Shown piece after piece: positions 20,820 through 23,365 of a stretch of DNA of 23,365 nucleotides. The notes below the pieces were generated by a model. It saw nothing but the letters and a program-made list of their open reading frames with translations, had not been told where the DNA came from and did no database searches. Source of the DNA: Gammaproteobacteria bacterium (GTDB lineage Bacteria > Pseudomonadota > Gammaproteobacteria > JAJDOJ01). Position numbers and translations under genes: made by a program. The stretch covers positions 1-23,365 of the forward strand of contig JALVEU010000306.1 in the NCBI GenBank assembly GCA_027030565.1. The letters run 5' to 3'. How positions within the stretch are numbered: position 1 is the stretch's first letter; each line of letters opens with the position of its first letter.

Positions 20820-23365
20820 GTGAGCGAGATGGAACAGACAACCGCGAATCAGGCAGGTCCGCTGAGCTGGGTCAAGGCCGAGCTCGACAAGATCCTGTCG
20901 TCCGCGCGCGAAGCGCTCGAGCACTATGCCGAAGGCCGCGACGAAGAGCATCTGGAAGACGCGGCACAGGCGCTTCGCCAGGTCGAGGGAACGCTGGAGC
21001 TCGTGCAGCTCTATGGGGCAGCGGCCCTGGCCCAAGAGATGGGGGCCTTGCTCGAGGCGCTCGGTGAAGGTGAAGTCGCCGATGCCGACGAGGCCCTAGA
21101 GGTCCTGCTGCGGGCCATCTTCCAGCTTCCCGACTACCTCGATTTCATCGAGGCCGGCAATCAGGACGTACCCATCGTCCTGCTGCCGCTGCTCAACGAG
21201 CTGCGGCGTGTCCGCGGTGAGCCGCCTCTTCCGGAGAAGGTGCTGTTCTTCCCCAATCTGGACGCGGCGCGGGTTCCCGTTGCCCGCCTACGGCGGCGCG
21301 CCGATGCAGGGGTGGACAGCCCCACTCTGGCACGCAGACTGCGTCCAGTCTACGAGATGGGGCTGGTGGGCTGGTTTCGGGGCAGGAAGCCGCAAAAGAA
21401 CCTGCTGCGCCTGTATGCGGTGCTCGAGCGTCTCTATTCGGTCTCGGAAACCTATGTGGCGCGGCGCTTCTGGTGGGTGGCCAGTGCCTTCGTGGAGGCG
21501 GTCGCCTCCGGAGGATTGCGCCAGGACCCCACGGTCAACGTGCTGCTCGGCAGGATCGACCGTTCGATCAAGGCCCTGATCGAGCGGGGCGAGGAGTCGC
21601 TGGCCGCGGAAGAGCACGTGGAGGTACTGAAGAATCTCCTCTACTACATCGCGCGCGCACCCGCCACGGGTGACATCGTGCGTCAGGTCCAAGAGTCCTT
21701 TTCTCTGAATCAACTCCTGCCGCCTGAACGAAAGCTGCAGGAGTTGCGCAGCCGGGTGGCCGGTCCCGGCGCCAAGGTGTTCGAGGCCGCCGCGAAGGCG
21801 GTGCTGGACGATCTCAGCGACGTCAAGGATCAGTTCGAACTGTATCTGGCCGAGAGCGACCCGGACCCGGAGGCGCTGGAGGGTGTGGCGGCAAAACTCG
21901 GTGAGATTGCCGACACGCTCGGGATGCTCGGGCTCGGCTCGGCCCGCAAAAAGGTGGAGCAGGAGATCGCGCTGGTCCACAAGATGTTGCACAGCGGGTC
22001 GCGTGACGCCTCCGACAGCGCCATCCTCAACATGGCCAGCCTGATGCTCAACGTGGAGGCCGCCCTGGAGGATCTGCGGCGCTTCGGGGTGGAGACCGAA
22101 TCGGCTCTCACCACCGAGGGGCTCACCGGCCGCCAGCAGAAAGAGCTACGTGCACAGCTCATCGAAGAGGCGCTGCGCGACCTCGCCCATCTCAAGGAGG
22201 CCATTCTCACATGGATGGCGGCGCCAGCCGAGGTCGATATGGTGGCCCGTCTTCCCGCGCAGCTCGCGCAGGTCAAGCGGGCACTCTCAGTGGCGGGGGT
22301 GGATGCCATGGGCCCGCTGCTGGACGCGATCGCAGCCTATTTGGCCGACTGTGTACGGCCCGGTGCCGAGCAACCGCCTTTTCGCGAATTCGAGGCCCTG
22401 GCCGATGCCATCGTCGCGGCCGAGTACTACTTGGAGACGCTCGGGCGTGAAGGCCGGGACGTGCGGGACATCCTGCGCGGAGGCGAGGAGCGCATGGCCG
22501 AGCTCGGTTTTGTGCCCGGAGAGGTGCAGGCTCCCGATCTGGCTGCGCTGGAACAGAAGCGTGAGCCCGGCGTCGTGGTGCCCCTCAAGCGCCCCACTGT
22601 CGAGCCGGAGCCGGGGGCCCCGGACGAAACCCAGACGCCTGCGGTGGAGCGCGCGGGTGAACCGCCCGCCGGCGCGCCGGAGCCCGCCCCGTCCGCTGCC
22701 ACGGCGGCAGGGGGTGCGGTTCTGCCCGAGTGGCTGAAAGAGGCGCGAGAAGCGCATCTGGACTATGACACGGTCTCGGAGGAAGCCGACGAAGAGATCC
22801 TGGAGATCTTCCTCGAGGAGGCCGCCGAAGAAATCGAGCGCATTCGATCCTTGTTGCCGCAATGGCGGCAGGCCCCCGAGGACCACGAGGCGCTGACTAC
22901 GATCCGGCGCTCGTTTCATACCCTCAAGGGCAGTGGCCGCATGGTCGGCGCCCTGCGCGTCGGAGAGTTCGCCTGGGCGGTGGAGAATCTTCTCAACCGG
23001 GTGCTGGACGCCACCATCGAGCCCTCCGAGGCGGTGTTCGGGTTGGTCGAGTACGCCACGGAACTGCTCCCCGGGCTTGTCGCCGAACTGCAGGGTGCCT
23101 CGCCTGTGGACGTGGACCTGGCGATGTTGATCGCCTATGCGCATGCGTTGGCCAAACCGGACCTGCGGTCCGAGGCCGAGGCGCTCGATCTGAGTTTGGT
23201 CCTGGGTAGGAAACCGCCAGAGACCGAAACGGCCGAAGCTGAAACGGCCGAAGCTGAAACGGCCGAAGCTGAAACGGCCGAAGCTGAAACGGCCGAGGTT
23301 GAAACGGCCGAGGTTGAAACGGCCGAGGTTGAAACGGCCGAAGCTGAAACGGCCGAGGCGGAGAA
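20820..23365 (+). CDS. chpA: ChpA (PilL), hybrid multi-Hpt histidine kinase of twitching, N-terminal part
   Basis: The frame is open from GTG 20820 to the window edge: 848 full codons of what in Pseudomonas is a protein of about 2,470 residues. ChpA is the CheA-like kinase that phosphorylates PilG and PilH. The first 600 or so residues are the helical ChpA N-terminal domain, with LSWVKAELDKILSSAREALEHY, AILQLPDYL-like AIFQLPDYLDFIEAG, LLYYIARAPATG and AAEYYLETLGREG matching Pseudomonas. A Pro/Glu/Ala linker follows (about 585-640). The first Hpt domain has EILEIFLEEAAEEIERI and phospho-acceptor His700 in RRSFHTLKGSGRMVGA. The window then ends inside a 15-bp tandem repeat. AAGGAGG at 20802-20808 lies 11 bases before GTG 20820; ATG 20829 is an alternative. 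The remaining Hpt, kinase, CheW and receiver domains must lie beyond the edge. Confidence 0.94.
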   Translation, partial: MSEMEQTTANQAGPLSWVKAELDKILSSAREALEHYAEGRDEEHLEDAAQALRQVEGTLELVQLYGAAALAQEMGALLEALGEGEVADADEALEVLLRAIFQLPDYLDFIEAGNQDVPIVLLPLLNELRRVRGEPPLPEKVLFFPNLDAARVPVARLRRRADAGVDSPTLARRLRPVYEMGLVGWFRGRKPQKNLLRLYAVLERLYSVSETYVARRFWWVASAFVEAVASGGLRQDPTVNVLLGRIDRSIKALIERGEESLAAEEHVEVLKNLLYYIARAPATGDIVRQVQESFSLNQLLPPERKLQELRSRVAGPGAKVFEAAAKAVLDDLSDVKDQFELYLAESDPDPEALEGVAAKLGEIADTLGMLGLGSARKKVEQEIALVHKMLHSGSRDASDSAILNMASLMLNVEAALEDLRRFGVETESALTTEGLTGRQQKELRAQLIEEALRDLAHLKEAILTWMAAPAEVDMVARLPAQLAQVKRALSVAGVDAMGPLLDAIAAYLADCVRPGAEQPPFREFEALADAIVAAEYYLETLGREGRDVRDILRGGEERMAELGFVPGEVQAPDLAALEQKREPGVVVPLKRPTVEPEPGAPDETQTPAVERAGEPPAGAPEPAPSAATAAGGAVLPEWLKEAREAHLDYDTVSEEADEEILEIFLEEAAEEIERIRSLLPQWRQAPEDHEALTTIRRSFHTLKGSGRMVGALRVGEFAWAVENLLNRVLDATIEPSEAVFGLVEYATELLPGLVAELQGASPVDVDLAMLIAYAHALAKPDLRSEAEALDLSLVLGRKPPETETAEAETAEAETAEAETAEAETAEVETAEVETAEVETAEAETAEAE
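23226..23365 (+). repeat. 15-bp in-frame tandem repeat in chpA encoding ETAEA/ETAEV
   Basis: Nine full copies of a 15-base unit run from 23226 to 23360 and continue past the window. Units 1-4 and 8 are GAAACGGCCGAAGCT (ETAEA), units 5-7 end GAGGTT (ETAEV), and unit 9 ends GAGGCG (ETAEA). Because the unit is a multiple of three, copy-number changes would lengthen or shorten the linker without breaking the frame. It lies right after the first Hpt domain. The near-identity at DNA level suggests recent slippage or recombination. Confidence 0.97.

Noticed and set aside
23226..23365. Regular repeats resembling a CRISPR array
   Set aside because: Units are contiguous 15-mers without spacers and lie in frame within chpA.

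Overview
The window is GC-rich and densely coded, with an intact type IV pilus and Pil-Chp chemosensory region. Gene content and order closely follow the Pseudomonas aeruginosa block from PA0388 (DUF4426) through yggT, proC, yggS, pilT, pilU, the pyrB/pyrC' pair, pyrR, ruvX, algH, tonB3, gshB and pilGHIJ to chpA. This comparison is from memory. The source is therefore most likely a gammaproteobacterium. Three deviations from Pseudomonas (a third PilT-type ATPase, a PyrK-like gene and no pilK) suggest another lineage, perhaps Chromatiales/Ectothiorhodospiraceae-like; that placement is inference.

Layout. (1) 1-879: 3' end of a c-di-GMP phosphodiesterase (EAL) gene that begins outside the window. 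(2) 1135-2514: a Tat-signal-bearing class V aminotransferase-like PLP enzyme, followed by a strong hairpin. (3) 2596-3162: a self-contained heat-shock unit with a sigma-32-like promoter, hsp20 and an intrinsic terminator. (4) 6203 down to 3172, minus strand: yggS-proC-yggT-yggU-DUF4426, partly translationally coupled. (5) 6457-10006, plus strand: pilT followed by two PilU-like ATPase genes, giving three tandem retraction-type ATPases. (6) 16782 down to 10031, minus strand: gshB-tonB-algH-ruvX-pyrR-pyrB-pyrX(non-catalytic dihydroorotase)-pyrK-like, with a chain of 4-nt stop/start overlaps from ruvX to pyrX. (7) 17097-23365, plus strand: pilG-pilH-pilI-pilJ-chpA. chpA runs off the window inside a 15-bp tandem repeat.

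How it fits together. PilJ (receptor), PilI (CheW-like adaptor), ChpA (histidine kinase with many Hpt domains), PilG and PilH (response regulators) form the surface-sensing pathway that controls twitching. PilT and the two PilU-like proteins are the pilus retraction motors it acts on. TonB3-type proteins are linked to twitching in Pseudomonas. The EAL protein at the left edge could touch the same motile/sessile decision, but nothing here ties it directly. The pyr genes encode an aspartate transcarbamoylase with its structural dihydroorotase-like partner, plus an electron-transfer flavoprotein subunit whose usual PyrD partner is not in the window.

No tRNA, rRNA, CRISPR array, insertion sequence or prophage gene was seen. 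I found no convincing wholly new system. The most unusual points are the three-ATPase module with an acidic tail on the third member, the PyrK-like gene coupled to pyrB/pyrX, the ETAEA repeat in ChpA, and the Tat-targeted PLP enzyme.
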